The notes: a model not told the origin generated them from the letters alone. DNA of 64,000 nt from Variovorax sp. 770b2 (GCF_900115685.1 NZ_FOXJ01000001.1:653796-717795), one strand, 5' to 3'; shown: positions 25,531 through 34,716, counted from the stretch's first letter. Numbers and translations are program-made.

Positions 25531-26472
25531 TCAGGAGCGCGGATCGCCCAGCGAGGCAAGGCACCCCACGATGGCATCGGCCGCTTCGTCCAGCCGGGGG
25601 CCCGGACGCATCATCAGGTCGAAGCGCGCCGAGGCGAAGCTGCAGACGCGGCCGCGCCGGATGGCGGACATGGCCGACCAGCCGGGCCGCGCGGCCATGG
25701 CCGAGATTTCGCCGAGCGCCGAGACCATCAGCACGTCGGGATCGGCGCGCACCACGAATTCGGGGCTCATTTTGGGGAAGGGCCCGAGCGTGCCCGGCAC
25801 CGCGTTGGCCAGGCCCAGGCGCGCGAGCGTCTCGCCGATGAAGGAGCTTTCGCTGGCCGCCGCGACGCCGCCGTGCACCTCGAAATAGACCCGCCGCCCC
25901 TGCCAGCCCGCCGGCACGCGGGCGCGGGCCGCGTCCAGCCCGGCATCGAGCCGGCGCCAGAAGGCCTCGCCCGCGCCGGGCTTGCCGGTGGCGCGGGCCA
26001 CCGTCTCCATCACCCGCCGCATGTCGGCATGGGTCTTGGCGTCCAGGGCCAGCACCTTGATGCCCAGGCGCTCCAGCGGCTCGGCGACGCGGCTGCGCGG
26101 GCGCAGCAGCACCAGGTCGGGCTTGAGCGCGACGATGCGCTCGATGTTCGCGTCGTCCATGCCGCCGACCTGCGGCAGGCCCTTCACCGAGGCCGGCCAG
26201 TTGGCGTGGCGGTCGATGCCCACCAGCCGGTCGCAGGCGTCCAGCGCGCAGACGGTCTCGGTGAGCGAGGGCATCAGCGAGACGATGCGCCTGGCGGGCG
26301 CCTGCAGTTCAAGGGTGGTGCCGCGGTCGTCTTCCAGGCGGATGCCTGCGGCATGGGCCGCCGAGCCGACGCCCAGCGCCACGAAGGCCGCGGCCCTGGC
26401 GACGTGGCGGACCGCGGTGGCGGCGGTTGAAAAGGGCTGGCGTTGGCGTTGGGGCAGGGCGTTGGAAGTCAT
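25531..26472 (-). CDS. BtuF-like cobalamin-binding periplasmic protein
   Basis: The product has 313 residues with a signal peptide ending near residue 41 (AAHA-AG). The mature protein has the helical-backbone metal-receptor fold: RIVSLMPSLTETVCALDACDRLVGI, HANWPASVKGLPQVGG, and IERIVALKPDLVLL. BtuF delivers B12 to the BtuCD ABC importer; no btuC or btuD is in the window. It lies close to the riboswitch-controlled operon but on the opposite strand and without a riboswitch of its own in the 22 bases separating it from the RIO kinase gene, so it may be read from the kinase promoter. Confidence 0.85.
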   Translation of the reverse strand: MTSNALPQRQRQPFSTAATAVRHVARAAAFVALGVGSAAHAAGIRLEDDRGTTLELQAPARRIVSLMPSLTETVCALDACDRLVGIDRHANWPASVKGLPQVGGMDDANIERIVALKPDLVLLRPRSRVAEPLERLGIKVLALDAKTHADMRRVMETVARATGKPGAGEAFWRRLDAGLDAARARVPAGWQGRRVYFEVHGGVAAASESSFIGETLARLGLANAVPGTLGPFPKMSPEFVVRADPDVLMVSALGEISAMAARPGWSAMSAIRRGRVCSFASARFDLMMRPGPRLDEAADAIVGCLASLGDPRS

Positions 26473-26494
26473 CGGGGCGGGCGTGGTCGGCCCG

Positions 26495-27346
26495 CTATTG
26501 TCGTGGCGTCTGCATGCGCAGCAGCCGCGCCGCTTCTTCCATGCGCGCGTCTTCCACCTCGCGCAGCACATTGCCCAGGTCGACCGGGCCGGTCTCGCGC
26601 ACGAAGGTGCCCGTAAGCTCCGTCTCGGGCCGCAGCAGGCCGCGCTCGTAGAGCTGCCAGATCTCGTCGCCGTAGTGCGTCTTGAGCAGTGCGGGTTCGA
26701 ACTGCCCGAAGAAGTTGCGCAGGTTCTCCACGTCGCGCAGCAGCATGCGCCTGGCGTGGTTGTTGCCCGCGGCATCCACCGCCTGGGGCAGGTCGATGAT
26801 CACCGGGCCGTCTTCGGCCAACAGCACGTTGAACTCGGAGAGGTCGCCGTGCACGATGCCGGCGCACAGCATGCGCATCACTTCCTTCAGGAGGCTCGCG
26901 TGGTGCAGCAGCGCGTCTTCGGGCGAAAAGGCCACGTCGTTCAGGCGCGGGGCGGCGTCGCCGTTGGCGTCGGTCACCAGGTCCATCAGCAGCACGCCTT
27001 CCAGGAAGTTGTGCGGCGTCGGCACCCGCACGCCGGCCGCGGCCAGGCGGTAGAGCGCATCGACCTCGGCGCTCTGCCAGATGGCCTCGGTCACCTTGCG
27101 GCCGAAGCGCGTGCCCTTGGCCATGGCGCGCGCCTCGCGGGTGTTCTTCACGCGGCGGTTCTCGGTGTAGTCGACCGCCTGGCGAAAGCTGCGCTTGTCG
27201 GCCTCCTTGTAGATCTTGGCGCAGCGCGTTTCCTCGCCGCAGCGCACGACGTACACCATGGCTTCCTTGCCGCTCATCAGCTGGCGCACGACGGTGTCGA
27301 TCAGGCCTTCGTCCACGAGGGATTGCAGTCTCTGGGGTGTCTTCAT
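26495..27346 (-). CDS. RIO-type serine protein kinase
   Basis: The product has 283 residues. Kinase motifs are SGKEAMVYVV (nucleotide loop), Lys44 in CAKIYKEA, the catalytic loop GIVHGDLSEFNVLL with Asp168, and the metal-binding IIDLPQAVD with Asp185. This is the bacterial RIO1-like kinase found next to acetyltransferases and helicases in proteobacteria, a soluble protein whose targets are unknown. Its start overlaps the stop of the upstream tandem GNAT gene (ATGA, 27343-27346), so the two are translated together. Confidence 0.9.
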   Translation of the reverse strand: MKTPQRLQSLVDEGLIDTVVRQLMSGKEAMVYVVRCGEETRCAKIYKEADKRSFRQAVDYTENRRVKNTREARAMAKGTRFGRKVTEAIWQSAEVDALYRLAAAGVRVPTPHNFLEGVLLMDLVTDANGDAAPRLNDVAFSPEDALLHHASLLKEVMRMLCAGIVHGDLSEFNVLLAEDGPVIIDLPQAVDAAGNNHARRMLLRDVENLRNFFGQFEPALLKTHYGDEIWQLYERGLLRPETELTGTFVRETGPVDLGNVLREVEDARMEEAARLLRMQTPRQ

Positions 27347-28440
27347 GCGCGTGCCTCCGGCGAAGCCAGGGGTCGGGTCGAGAGGAAGGCCCTCAGGCTT
27401 TCCGTGCCGATCTGGTAGGCCCCATCATGCCTGTGCACGGCAAAGCCGAGCCGGCGGTTGATGGCCAGCATGGGCGCGTTGACCTCCGCGTTCTGCGTGA
27501 CGGCCATCACCACCCCGGGGTGGCGCTCCCGCACCAGCTGCAGCATCACCGCCTTCACGCCCTTGGCCAGGCCCTTGCCGCGCCAGTGGCGGGCCACGCC
27601 GGTGAGCCGCTGGAACATGCGGTCGGGGTAGAGCTGGTTCCAGCTGGCATCGCACACCGCTGCCACCCCGGCGCCATCGAGCAGGAGCACGAGGAAGTGC
27701 TCGCCGCCGCGCCGGTCGATCTCGGCGTACCAGGCGCGGAAGTCCTCCAGCTCGTAACGCATGGGCGGGCGGGCGAGGCCCGTGGTGGGCGCGTCTTCGA
27801 GCAGCGCCGAGAGCGGCGCCATCAGCGTGGCGAGGCGCTCCAAGGGCACGCGGCCTGCGTGGATTTCCAGGCGCAGCCCGTGGCCGGGCGCGAGGGCTTC
27901 GGCGCGCCAGCGGGCGAGCGCATCGTCGTCGAGACTGGCGAAGGCCATGCGGTTCTCCATGCTGCGGTGCTTTTCGGTGGCGCCGATGGCCGCAAGGAAC
28001 GCGTGGCTCTCGGGGAGATGAACGCTGAAGGTGGCCGTGGTCTTGCCATGCGTGTCCATCGACGCCAGCAACTCTCGCAGCAGAAGGCTGCCGACGCCTT
28101 TCCTTCTGTGGGATTGCCGCACGCCGCCCGAGACATTGACGAAGGGCGCATGGGCTTCGTAGTCGGGCGTGCCTTCGCGGCGCACGCCCATGTGGATGTT
28201 GCCCACGACCCGGCCCTGTGCGTCGTGCGCAAGGATGCGGCGCGTGACGTGCAGCGGCGTGTATTGCCGGACGTTCTGCTCGATGTGGGCATCGCTGGGC
28301 AGGGGCTCGCCCGGAAAATCTTCTTCGTTGCGAAGACGCCAGTAGGCAAGGCAATGCGCCCAGGTTTCGGCGGACGCCCGCTGGGGATCGAAATGAGAAA
28401 TCGCAAACGGCCGCGCATCGGCGGCACGGGTTTCAAGCAT
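27343..28440 (-). CDS. Tandem GNAT acetyltransferase, 365 residues
   Basis: Two GNAT-like units are visible: the first around SHRRKGVGSLLLRELL (residues ~105-130) and the second around HWRGKGLAKGVKAVMLQLV (~295-315) followed by NAEVNAPMLAINRRLGF. The architecture resembles the mycothiol-synthase type of double GNAT, common in regulatory or small-molecule acetyltransferases. ATG 28440 is the first in-frame start that precedes the conserved region; the open frame continues far upstream as a shadow. It overlaps the RIO kinase gene by ATGA and is divergent from the ankyrin/WGR/ligase gene. Confidence 0.82.
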   Translation of the reverse strand: MLETRAADARPFAISHFDPQRASAETWAHCLAYWRLRNEEDFPGEPLPSDAHIEQNVRQYTPLHVTRRILAHDAQGRVVGNIHMGVRREGTPDYEAHAPFVNVSGGVRQSHRRKGVGSLLLRELLASMDTHGKTTATFSVHLPESHAFLAAIGATEKHRSMENRMAFASLDDDALARWRAEALAPGHGLRLEIHAGRVPLERLATLMAPLSALLEDAPTTGLARPPMRYELEDFRAWYAEIDRRGGEHFLVLLLDGAGVAAVCDASWNQLYPDRMFQRLTGVARHWRGKGLAKGVKAVMLQLVRERHPGVVMAVTQNAEVNAPMLAINRRLGFAVHRHDGAYQIGTESLRAFLSTRPLASPEARA

Positions 28441-28785
28441 GGTGGGCCTTGATTCGAAAAGGGAACGGATCGCGCGCGGCACATGCGTGCCAGCGGCGGC
28501 GTTTGAATCGGGCGGTTGTGTCGCGGCAGGAGGCCGCGATGATCGAACTGGCCATGCCCTCAGGGGCAGGCGCTGCGCAGTGGACGCGTCAGCAGCAGTT
28601 CTTGAACGACCCGACAACAAACCGTACGGGGGAGGGGGAATGAATAGCAGTGTCTTCCATCGCGCACCTCCGGTCTGTGTTGTGGATCGAGGGGCCGAAT
28701 GTAGCGAGTTTTGCGCGGCCTGTGAAGTCTCATGACGTGCCATGTGCCTGCGGCAGAATCCAAAAACCAACAGACGGGGAGTGCC
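28441..28785. other. 345-base divergent intergenic region
   Basis: It separates the GNAT/RIO operon (minus strand) from the ankyrin-WGR-ligase gene (plus strand) and must hold both promoters. I see no convincing reading frame, RNA gene or strong inverted repeat in it. A GGGGAG site at 28776-28781 precedes the plus-strand ATG. Confidence 0.5.
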
Positions 28786-30744
28786 ATGGATCCGAAGAAG
28801 ATTTTCGAGGCGGCGCGCCAAGCCGATGTCGAAACGGTGCGCGCGTGCATCGCGGCCGGGGCCGACATGGCCGCAGTGAACAAGCAGGGCTTCACCGCGC
28901 TGCAGTGCGCCGCGATGGGTTCGAACCAGACCGCGGTCGAACCAAATCTCGCCGTGTTGCGGCTCTTGCTCGAAGCGGGAAGCCCGCTCGAATACATCGG
29001 CACCGATGGCCGCACCGCGCTCTACCTCGCCGCCGAGTTCGCGCCCGCGACGGATGCCGTGCAACTGCTCCTGGATGCCGGCGCGAAGGCCGACATCAGC
29101 GATGGGCATGGCAACCACATCACGGTGAACGCGATGATGGAAGAGGTGGTCGCGCTTCTCGCGCGCGTCACCGGCAAGCCCATTCCCGAACCACCGCCGC
29201 CCGAGCCCGACCCGGTGAAGATGACGACCGCGCAATGGCGCGCCGCCAAGGCGAGGATCGACGGCGTTTTCGAGGCGTTGACGAAGGCCGGGCTCGTCAC
29301 GCTGCAGGACGCGGGGTCTACGCAGTCCGATGGTTTCTCCGACTGTGTCGAAGAATTCCACGAGCGCGGCGGCGAGGCGGCCGGCGTGCATGGCTTCTGC
29401 TTCTACACCCGGCAGGACCTGAACCGCGCGAAGAGCGCGAGCCAGCTGTCGCTCGCGTACTGGGGCGCGCCGCAGGGCGCCGATGCCGACATGCTGCGCG
29501 TCGGAGAACTCGTCGTCGAACACTTCCGCAAGGCGGGCTTCGAGGTGCGATGGAACGGGGCCGCGTCGATGCGGCCGGAGGTCGATCTGCGGCAGGCGAG
29601 CCCGCAGGCGGCGCCAGCGAGCGAGTCGACGTCTTCAGCGACCCCCGTCGAACAGGCGACTGGCGAACAGGCATCGCAATCGAGCTTTCTCTATTTCACG
29701 GGCCAGGGCTCCGACAAGGTCTACCAGGTCCACCTGCGCCCCAAGGACGACGGCTGGGTGGTCGACTACGGCAATGGGCGCCGCGGCGGCACGCTCGCCA
29801 CCGGCACCAAGACCAGCAGCCCCGTCGCGTTCGAAGTGGCACTGAAGATCTACGACAAGGTCGTGAAGGAGAAGACCTTCAAGGGCTACACGCCCGACCA
29901 GTCCGGCGCGCTCTACACCTCGAGCGACCTGGCCGGCCGCATCAGCGGCGAGCTGCCGCAACTGCCCACGCTGATCCTGGAGGAGCAGGTGGCGCGCTAC
30001 TTCGACGACGCAGGCTGGGGCCTGCAGGAAAAGGCCGATGGCGAGAACCGCATCCTGCTGATCGAAGGCGAGGCGGTGCGCGGCACCAATCGCCGCGGGC
30101 TCTTCGTCGACATTCCGCAGGCCTGGGTCGGCGGGGCAGGTGCGGCTGCGGGTCGTACCGTGATCGCGGGCGAGCATGTCGGCGATGCCTTCAAGGCCTT
30201 CGATCTGCTGGAGTTGGATGGGCAGGACCTGCGCGGCGCGCCTTTCATCGAGCGCTTCGGGCACCTGCAGAAAATCGCCGGGCTCGTGCCGTGGATGGTG
30301 GTGCTCGATCTGGAAACCACCGCCGAGGGCAAGCGCCGCCGCGCCGCGGAACTGCTGGCCGCGCATGGCGAAGGCTATGTGCTCAAGGCGCTCGCCGCGC
30401 CGTTTGCGGCGGGGCGCAGCACCGCGAGCCTGAAGTTCAAGTTCAACCAGAGCGCGACCTGCGAAGTGATCCGCGTCAACGCGCAGCGCTCGGTGGCCGT
30501 GGGGCTGCGCGACGAGACGGGCGCGATGGTCGACATGGGCAACGTGACGGTGCCGCCCAACGAAGCGCTGCCGGCCGCCGGCACGCGGGTCGAGGTGCGC
30601 TATCTCTACCGCCATGCGGGCGGCAAGTTCGCGCAGCCGGTCTACAAGGGGCAGCGGCCGGACATGACGGCTGAAGACGCGGTGCTGTCGCAGGTCACGC
30701 GCATCAAGGACAGCAGCGCGGCGATGGACGACGAGGCCGCCTGA
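28786..30744 (+). CDS. Ankyrin-DUF6891-WGR-ligase-like nucleotidyltransferase fusion protein
   Basis: The product has 652 residues in four parts. (1) About three ankyrin repeats, residues 1-125 (GADMAAVNKQGFTALQCAA; IGTDGRTALYLAAEF). (2) A DUF6891-like region ~145-265 (TQSDGFSDCVEEFHERGG, GFCFYTRQDLNRA). (3) A WGR domain ~301-385 (KVYQVHLRPKDDGWVVDYGNGRRGG). (4) A covalent nucleotidyltransferase ~400-640 with all ligase motifs: KADG (Lys416), RG (432-433), GEHVGDAFKAFDLLELDG (Glu463), EGYVLK (529-534) and LKFKF (Lys550, Lys552), then an OB-like tail. WGR domains bind DNA ends in PARPs; ligase motifs suggest AMP transfer to lysine and strand sealing. Soluble. Function is not known; DNA or RNA break repair or a nucleic-acid defence role is inference. 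Confidence 0.85.
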   Translation: MDPKKIFEAARQADVETVRACIAAGADMAAVNKQGFTALQCAAMGSNQTAVEPNLAVLRLLLEAGSPLEYIGTDGRTALYLAAEFAPATDAVQLLLDAGAKADISDGHGNHITVNAMMEEVVALLARVTGKPIPEPPPPEPDPVKMTTAQWRAAKARIDGVFEALTKAGLVTLQDAGSTQSDGFSDCVEEFHERGGEAAGVHGFCFYTRQDLNRAKSASQLSLAYWGAPQGADADMLRVGELVVEHFRKAGFEVRWNGAASMRPEVDLRQASPQAAPASESTSSATPVEQATGEQASQSSFLYFTGQGSDKVYQVHLRPKDDGWVVDYGNGRRGGTLATGTKTSSPVAFEVALKIYDKVVKEKTFKGYTPDQSGALYTSSDLAGRISGELPQLPTLILEEQVARYFDDAGWGLQEKADGENRILLIEGEAVRGTNRRGLFVDIPQAWVGGAGAAAGRTVIAGEHVGDAFKAFDLLELDGQDLRGAPFIERFGHLQKIAGLVPWMVVLDLETTAEGKRRRAAELLAAHGEGYVLKALAAPFAAGRSTASLKFKFNQSATCEVIRVNAQRSVAVGLRDETGAMVDMGNVTVPPNEALPAAGTRVEVRYLYRHAGGKFAQPVYKGQRPDMTAEDAVLSQVTRIKDSSAAMDDEAA

Positions 30745-30891
30745 ACCCCTGAGCCGTTCCACCGGGCGGCAATGCGCCGCTCGCGCGGCCGGTCCTCGAG
30801 TAGGCTGTTTCCTTGGATAAAACATCCGCATGTCCTGACCTGGACGCCGACTCCCCCAATGCGTGACACCGTTGAAAGAGGACCGAAGAAC

Positions 30892-31326
30892 ATGGCAATC
30901 AAGCGAATGGACAACATCCTGATCGTTGTCGACGATCTCGAAGCGGTGAAGGCTTTCTTTGTCGAACTGGGCCTCGAGCTCGAGGGCCAGACCACCGTTG
31001 AAGGGCCTGCCATCGGGAGCCTCATAGGGCTTGGAGACGTTCGAGCCACCCTGGCGATGCTGCGCACGCCCGATGGGCAGGGCATTGAGCTGGACAAGTT
31101 CCACACGCCGGATGCCGTGAGGTTCGGGCCCGTGGATGCGCCGATGAACACCCTGGGTCTTCGTCGCGTCATGTTTGCCGTCGATGGCATCGATGCCGTC
31201 GTCGCGCGGATGCAGGCCCATGGCGCAGAACTCATGGGCCGGATGCAGTACGGGGAGTCGTACCGGCTTGCCTATATTCGCGGGCCCGAGGGCATCATCG
31301 TCGCGCTTGCCGAGCAACTCGGCTGA
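30892..31326 (+). CDS. VOC-family (glyoxalase/bleomycin-resistance fold) protein
   Basis: The product has 144 residues with the two beta-alpha-beta-beta-beta halves of the vicinal-oxygen-chelate fold: MDNILIVVDDLEAVKAFFVELGLELEG and MFAVDGIDAVVARMQAHGAELMG, ending in YIRGPEGIIVALAEQL with the usual metal-site glutamate. ATG 30892 starts at the conserved edge; the upstream frame is not protein-like. Substrate unknown; many such proteins are metal-dependent lyases or binding proteins. Confidence 0.85.
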   Translation: MAIKRMDNILIVVDDLEAVKAFFVELGLELEGQTTVEGPAIGSLIGLGDVRATLAMLRTPDGQGIELDKFHTPDAVRFGPVDAPMNTLGLRRVMFAVDGIDAVVARMQAHGAELMGRMQYGESYRLAYIRGPEGIIVALAEQLG

Positions 31327-31516
31327 GGGCGGACGGCTTGCTCGCGCGCACGACAGTCACCACGCTCAGGGGGCGGTTGACCGCCGCAGCTCCAGGACTC
31401 GGCCCGGGCTTTTGCCGGCAGTGGACTGCAACCGAATCCGGCGGAAGAATTTCGCAGATGCTCGATGGCATGAGCGACGCTATCCGGCGCTACCGCACGT
31501 CGAAAGGACACGCACG

Positions 31517-32173
31517 ATGACCACCATCACCATCACTGCCTTTGAACGGTCGCCCGATGGCGGCAAGGGGCTGGCGCGCGACACGCGCGTGCGCTGGGCG
31601 CTGGAGGAAGCCGGCCTCCCCTACGAGGTGCGCCTGGTGTCTTTCCACGCGATGAAGGAGGCCGCGCATCTGGCGCTGCATCCTTTCGGCCAGATTCCCA
31701 CCTACGAGGAAGACGGCCTCACGTTGTTCGAGACCGGCTCTATCGTGATGCACATCGCCGAGTGCCGCCCGGGCCTGTTCCCTGCCGACGCCAACGCGAG
31801 GGCGCGCGCCATCACGTGGATGTTCGCGGCGCTCAATACGGTCGAGCCGCCCATTCTGGAACTCGTCATTGTCAAGTTCGTGGAAGGCGACAAGCCTTGG
31901 AAAGACGAGCGCCTGCCCCTCGTCCTGGACCGGATACGCGCCCGGCTGACCCAGCTTGCCACCCGCCTGGGCGATACCGACTGGCTGGACGGCGGCTTCA
32001 GCGCGGGCGATTTGCTGATGGTGTCGGTGCTGCTGCGGCTGAGGCCGTCCGGCCTGCTGAACGAGTTTCCCAGCCTGGCCGCCTATGTCGCTCGCGGCGA
32101 AGCGCGACCGGCCTATCAGCGGGCGTTCGCTGCGCAACTGGCGATCAACGCTGCGCCCTTGCCGGGGGGCTGA
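31517..32173 (+). CDS. Glutathione S-transferase family protein
   Basis: The product has 218 residues. The thioredoxin-like N-domain includes PFGQIPTYEEDGLTLFETGSIVMHIAE, the glutathione-binding cis-Pro and Glu-Thr/Ser block, and the helical C-domain has FSAGDLLMVSVLLRL. ATG 31517 is closest to the conserved start. The residue at the usual catalytic position lies in SPDGGKGLARDTRVRWALEEA and is not a clear Ser/Cys. A 190-base gap before it contains no convincing gene. Confidence 0.85.
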   Translation: MTTITITAFERSPDGGKGLARDTRVRWALEEAGLPYEVRLVSFHAMKEAAHLALHPFGQIPTYEEDGLTLFETGSIVMHIAECRPGLFPADANARARAITWMFAALNTVEPPILELVIVKFVEGDKPWKDERLPLVLDRIRARLTQLATRLGDTDWLDGGFSAGDLLMVSVLLRLRPSGLLNEFPSLAAYVARGEARPAYQRAFAAQLAINAAPLPGG

Positions 32174-32275
32174 AGGGGCGCTGCCGCCGGCGCTGACGAG
32201 GCGATGCGCACGCGTCGCTCCATGGCTGCCCGCCGTGGCGACGGCAGTCGCGTCTGCATCTTCCGGGGCGGGCCG

Positions 32276-32917
32276 CTAAGCGCCCGTCCCAGGCCGGAGA
32301 GAAACCTCGGCATACCAGCGCTTGATCGCCAATTGCGTATCCGAGAACGGAAGGCCGAGTGCCTTGGCGGCGAAGTCGATCGTCACGAGTGCGGTGATGT
32401 CCGCGACGGAGAACGCGTGGCCGGCGACGAAGGCCGACTCCTGCAGTCTCGCGTCCAGGTCGGCGTAGAAGTTCAGCAACCGCAGCTTGCCGCGATCGAC
32501 CATCGCGGGGATCTGCGCATAGTCGTGCGCCCCGGCGATCGCGCGCTCCTTCAAACCGGGCACCTGGTTGCGCACGGCCTCCATCACGGAGGCGAAGCCC
32601 TCCTGTTCGACGCGCCGCTCCCACATCGCGATCAGCGCCTGCTCCTTGGGCGTCGTGCCGAGGAGCGGCACCGCAGGGTGGGTCTCCTCGAGGTAGCGCC
32701 AGATGGCCGGCACCTCACCGATCGACGTGCCGTCTTCGAGCACGAGCGTCGGTACCACGCGCCGCGAGTTGATGGCCCGATAGGCCTCGGTGTGTTGCTC
32801 GCCCTTGCCGAGGTCGACTGCGACGAGTGGGATGTCGATGCCTTTCTCGGCCAGGAAGATGCGAACGCGCCGTGAGTTGGGCGAGGAGGCTGATTGATAG
32901 AGCGTCGGCGTCTGCAT
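32276..32917 (-). CDS. Glutathione S-transferase family protein
   Basis: The product has 213 residues. N-domain: SPNSRRVRIFLAEKGID with Ser-Pro-Asn at the catalytic turn, VVPTLVLEDGTSIGEVPAIWRYLEE for glutathione binding. C-domain: AGHAFSVADITALVTIDFA. It is 30 bases downstream of the SDR gene on the same strand and probably in one transcript with it, under the divergent LysR regulator. A detoxification or dehalogenation-type role is plausible but unproven. Confidence 0.87.
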   Translation of the reverse strand: MQTPTLYQSASSPNSRRVRIFLAEKGIDIPLVAVDLGKGEQHTEAYRAINSRRVVPTLVLEDGTSIGEVPAIWRYLEETHPAVPLLGTTPKEQALIAMWERRVEQEGFASVMEAVRNQVPGLKERAIAGAHDYAQIPAMVDRGKLRLLNFYADLDARLQESAFVAGHAFSVADITALVTIDFAAKALGLPFSDTQLAIKRWYAEVSLRPGTGA

Positions 32918-32947
32918 GATGGATCCTTGTGATGTGAGTGGCCGAGT

Positions 32948-33694
32948 TCAGAGTTTGGAGCCGCCATCGACGTGCAAGGTGTCGCCGGTGATCCAGCGTG
33001 CCCCGTCGGAGGCCAGGAAGGCGACGACATCACCGACATCGTCGGGTTGCGCGACGCGCTTGAGCGCCTGCATCCCCAACGTGAAATCGCGGCCGGCATC
33101 GGTGCGCGCGAACTTCGACATGTCGGTGTCGACCACGCCCGGTGCAACCGCATTGACGCGGATGCCGCGCTCGCCGAGTGCCGACGCGAAGTGCTTGACC
33201 AGCGTGTCGATCGCGCCCTTGGTCGCGGCATAGGCCGACAACGCGCCGACCGAGGCGTGAGCGGCCAACGATGACAGCAGCACCACGCTGCTGCCCTTGC
33301 CAAGAATGGGCAGCAGTTGCTGGACAAGGAAGTACGGCGCGCGCACGTTGACGGCGAACATGCGGTCGAAGTCTTCAACGGTCGTTTCCTCGATCGTCGC
33401 ACCGACGGAGATGCCGGCGTTCGCGACCAAGATGTCGAGTCGGCCACCGACCACTTCGCGCACGTGGCGCGCGAGCTGGTGCGCACCGTCGGCCGCACTC
33501 ATGTCGGCGGCGATCGCGTCGGCCCTGCCGCCGGCCTGGCGGATTTCAGCGACAACTGCATTCGCTTCTTCCGCGCCGCGGCCGTAATGGACGAGCACCT
33601 GGGCGCCGGCCTTGGCGAGCGCCAGCGCCGCGGCCCTGCCCATGCCGCGGGACGCACCCGTGACGAGAGCAGTCTTGCCTGTGAGGTAGGTCAT
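32948..33694 (-). CDS. Short-chain dehydrogenase/reductase
   Basis: The product has 248 residues with classical SDR motifs: TGASRGMGRAAALALAKAG for cofactor, VANAGIS in place of NNAG, Ser in LLSSLAAH, and YAATKGA as the catalytic Tyr-x-x-x-Lys. ATG 33694 is the start at the conserved edge (MTYLTGKTALVTG). It is divergent from a LysR gene with 104 bases between the starts and followed by a GST gene, the classic layout of a LysR-controlled pair. Substrate unknown. Confidence 0.9.
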   Translation of the reverse strand: MTYLTGKTALVTGASRGMGRAAALALAKAGAQVLVHYGRGAEEANAVVAEIRQAGGRADAIAADMSAADGAHQLARHVREVVGGRLDILVANAGISVGATIEETTVEDFDRMFAVNVRAPYFLVQQLLPILGKGSSVVLLSSLAAHASVGALSAYAATKGAIDTLVKHFASALGERGIRVNAVAPGVVDTDMSKFARTDAGRDFTLGMQALKRVAQPDDVGDVVAFLASDGARWITGDTLHVDGGSKL

Positions 33695-33760
33695 GATCGA
33701 TTCCTGGTTGATGCAGCATCGCTGCGGGTGAGAGGAATCTATGGCCGCCTTGCGGGTTGC

Positions 33761-33773
33761 ACAAAGACTTTGT
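33761..33773. promoter_or_regulatory. 13-base palindrome in the SDR/LysR intergenic region
   Basis: ACAAAGACTTTGT is a perfect dyad of 6-base arms around a central A, located between the divergent SDR and LysR starts. Position and symmetry fit an operator for the adjacent LysR regulator, though the extent is short. Confidence 0.45.
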
Positions 33774-33798
33774 AAGCTGGGTGCCATACCTCAAAAGC

Positions 33799-34716
33799 AT
33801 GGGAGAGCCATTGGAACTTCGTCACCTCCGCTACTTCGTCGCCGTGGCGGAAGCGGGCAGCATGACCGTCGCCGCAACGCAGAAACTGCACACGGCGCAG
33901 CCGTCTTTGAGCCGGCAGTTGCGCGACCTGGAATACGAGGTCGGCACGCCGTTGATGACGCGCAGTGCCCGCGGCATCGAACTCACCGCGGCCGGCCGCG
34001 CCTTCCTCGATCACGCGCGACTGGCGTTGTCTCAGGTCGAAGCAGCAGGCCTGGCAGCTCGCCGCGCAGCGCAGCCTGCGAAGGCCACGTTCGCGCTGGG
34101 CTTCCTCACCGGCCAGGAGATGGACTGGCTGCCCGAGGCGATGCATGTGCTGCGCGACGAGTTGCCCAAGCTCGACGTCACCGTGTCGAGCCAGTTCTCG
34201 CCCGATCTGGCGAAAGGCCTGTTGAATGGAACGCTGGATGCCGCGTTCATGCGGCCCGAGCAAGGCGCCAGCGATCTTGTGTTCCGCGTCGTGGTCGACG
34301 AGCCGCTGGTCGTCGTGCTCCCGAGCGATCACCGCCTGGCCTCGCACAAGGCGATCAACCCGGCCGCGCTCGCCGGCGAGCCGTTCATCAACGTCTCCAG
34401 TACCGCGCCGGCCTTGCGAGTCGTCATTGACGACTACGTCGATCGCACGGGGCTGGACGTCAGGCTGGCGCATGAAGCTGACAATCTGGCGATGGCAATC
34501 TCGTTGGTCGCGTCGACGCGTGGGTTTGCCTTGTTGCCCATCTATGCCGAGAACTTTCTGCCTTGGTCGGTCGTCGCTCGGCGGATCAAGAGTGGCGATG
34601 TTCCGACGATCCCTCTGATGGTCGCCCACCACAAGGCAAACACATCCGCGACGTTGAAGCTCTTTCTATCAAGGATCGATGAATTGATCGCTCGCGTCTC
34701 GAAAAAGCATGGTTGA
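33799..34716 (+). CDS. LysR-family transcriptional regulator
   Basis: The product has 305 residues. Winged HTH at the N-terminus (LRHLRYFVAVAEAGSMTVAATQKLHTAQPSLSRQLRDLE) and a LysR substrate-binding domain from about residue 90. ATG 33799 places the HTH at the normal distance from the N-terminus; a TTG at 33757 would lie on the palindrome and is less likely. Divergent from the SDR/GST pair, which it probably controls. Confidence 0.9.
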   Translation: MGEPLELRHLRYFVAVAEAGSMTVAATQKLHTAQPSLSRQLRDLEYEVGTPLMTRSARGIELTAAGRAFLDHARLALSQVEAAGLAARRAAQPAKATFALGFLTGQEMDWLPEAMHVLRDELPKLDVTVSSQFSPDLAKGLLNGTLDAAFMRPEQGASDLVFRVVVDEPLVVVLPSDHRLASHKAINPAALAGEPFINVSSTAPALRVVIDDYVDRTGLDVRLAHEADNLAMAISLVASTRGFALLPIYAENFLPWSVVARRIKSGDVPTIPLMVAHHKANTSATLKLFLSRIDELIARVSKKHG

